Assembly (NCBI RefSeq): GCF_002575655.3
Contig: NC_053037.3
Coordinates: 503,758,544 to 503,822,543 of the forward strand
DNA length: 64,000 bases
Reading direction: 5' to 3'
From: Aegilops tauschii subsp. strangulata
Lineage: Eukaryota > Streptophyta > Magnoliopsida > Poales > Poaceae
Shown: positions 63,884 through 64,000 of the stretch, piece after piece
Position numbering within the stretch: position 1 is the first letter of the stretch
Layout: every line of letters begins with the position of its first letter
Notes under the pieces: model-generated
Database searches by the model: none
The model's input: the letters and a program-made list of their open reading frames with translations, nothing else
Told to the model about the DNA's origin: nothing
Program-made: the position numbers and the translations under genes

Positions 63884-64000
63884 CAGAACGTGTTGGAAAT
63901 TGTTGATGTCGCTTTGAATGATGCATACTAAACGCAAAAATAGGCTGGAGTTCAAATAAGTTTAAAAAACATTGAAGTGCCCGTGTAACAGATGAGTTCT
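63884..64000. repeat. Partial monomer cut by window edge
   Basis: The first 117 bases of a monomer are present (ttgttgatgtcgc, ctaaacgcaaa). The array therefore continues past the right edge of the window, just as it begins inside the array on the left. Confidence 0.95.

Larger units (their letters stand above)
1..64000. repeat. Satellite DNA array, 343 bp monomer, spans whole window
   Basis: The motif cagaacgtg (or a one-base variant) recurs every 323-344 bp from base 1 to 63884, always in the same orientation. This gives 189 complete monomers and one partial. Most monomers are 343 or 342 bp, and 47 are 323-324 bp because of one shared 19 bp deletion. A few are 341 or 344 bp through small indels. 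My hand consensus has 141 G+C of 343 and 16 CpG dinucleotides. No stretch of non-satellite sequence is visible, so every region without a gene is explained by this repeat. The family is not one I can name from memory. The size, about two nucleosome repeats, is common for plant satellites, which is an inference and not proof. All minus-strand open frames in the window are periodic by-products of the monomer. Confidence 0.97.

Noticed and set aside
1..64000. CRISPR array.
   Set aside because: The repeat unit is 343 bp with no unique spacers, and it is a eukaryotic-type satellite.
1..64000. Telomere or interstitial telomere array.
   Set aside because: Only isolated nonamers occur. There is no tandem run of CCCTAAA or TTTAGGG.
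1..64000. Transposable element insertion, terminal repeats or target-site duplications.
   Set aside because: Monomer spacing is continuous from end to end, with no insert larger than one or two bases.
1..64000. Assembly artefact (falsely repeated reads).
   Set aside because: Units differ by consistent, linked variants and by many private ones, which does not fit simple duplication of reads. A local copy-number error cannot be excluded without the raw long reads.
1..64000. Assignment to a named plant satellite family, such as the subtelomeric families of legumes or hemp and hop.
   Set aside because: The size range and style are similar, but I cannot confirm sequence homology from memory. A BLAST search of the 343 bp consensus against repeat databases would decide it.

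Overview
The whole 64 kb window is one uninterrupted tandem array of a single satellite DNA family. I set monomer phase at the first base of the window (motif cagaacgtg). The basic monomer is 343 bp, commonly 342 bp when an A-run is one base shorter. A 324 bp version lacks one internal 19 bp segment. By hand tracing I count 189 complete monomers plus a 117 bp partial one at the right edge, all in the same orientation. I see no unique sequence, gene, RNA gene, transposon insertion, inversion or telomere array.

Layout: the monomers are organised into a mosaic of successive higher-order repeats (HORs), each recognised from shared diagnostic variants and exact start-to-start spacing. 1-1692 is a mixed lead-in. 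1693-9170 is a five-type HOR with whole-monomer losses (units of 1351, 1693, 1370, 1370 and 1694 bp). 10162-17246 is a ~1010 bp trimer built into a ~2362 bp 7-mer. 17914-24295 is a 2686 bp 8-mer. 24296-28981 is a 2343 bp 7-mer twice. 29306-34089 is a 2382 bp 7-mer twice. 34090-35765 is a ~1010 bp trimer twice. 36795-39881 is a 1029 bp trimer three times. 45308-49949 is a 2321 bp 7-mer twice, with an older partial copy at about 41.6-42.9 kb. 49608-54041 is a variable 3- to 5-mer HOR. 54384 to about 61240 is a 4072 bp 12-mer, about 1.7 copies. The last ~2 kb carries more private variants and may approach an array border.

Organism: this is eukaryotic nuclear satellite DNA. A length close to two nucleosomes, many differences at CpG sites, and long homogeneous arrays fit a large plant satellite, and a eudicot subtelomeric or centromeric family is my leading guess. 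Nothing in the window proves the taxon. My hand-built consensus has 141 G+C in 343 bases (about 41%) and 16 CpG sites.

The minus strand of each monomer is poor in stop codons, so open frames of 60-211 codons recur throughout. They read the same DNA in all three frames and are by-products of the repeat, so no CDS is annotated. The most informative content is evolutionary: layered HORs, a single-origin 19 bp deletion monomer that occurs in clusters of one to four, recombination-junction monomers, and a conserved hairpin-forming element in every repeat.
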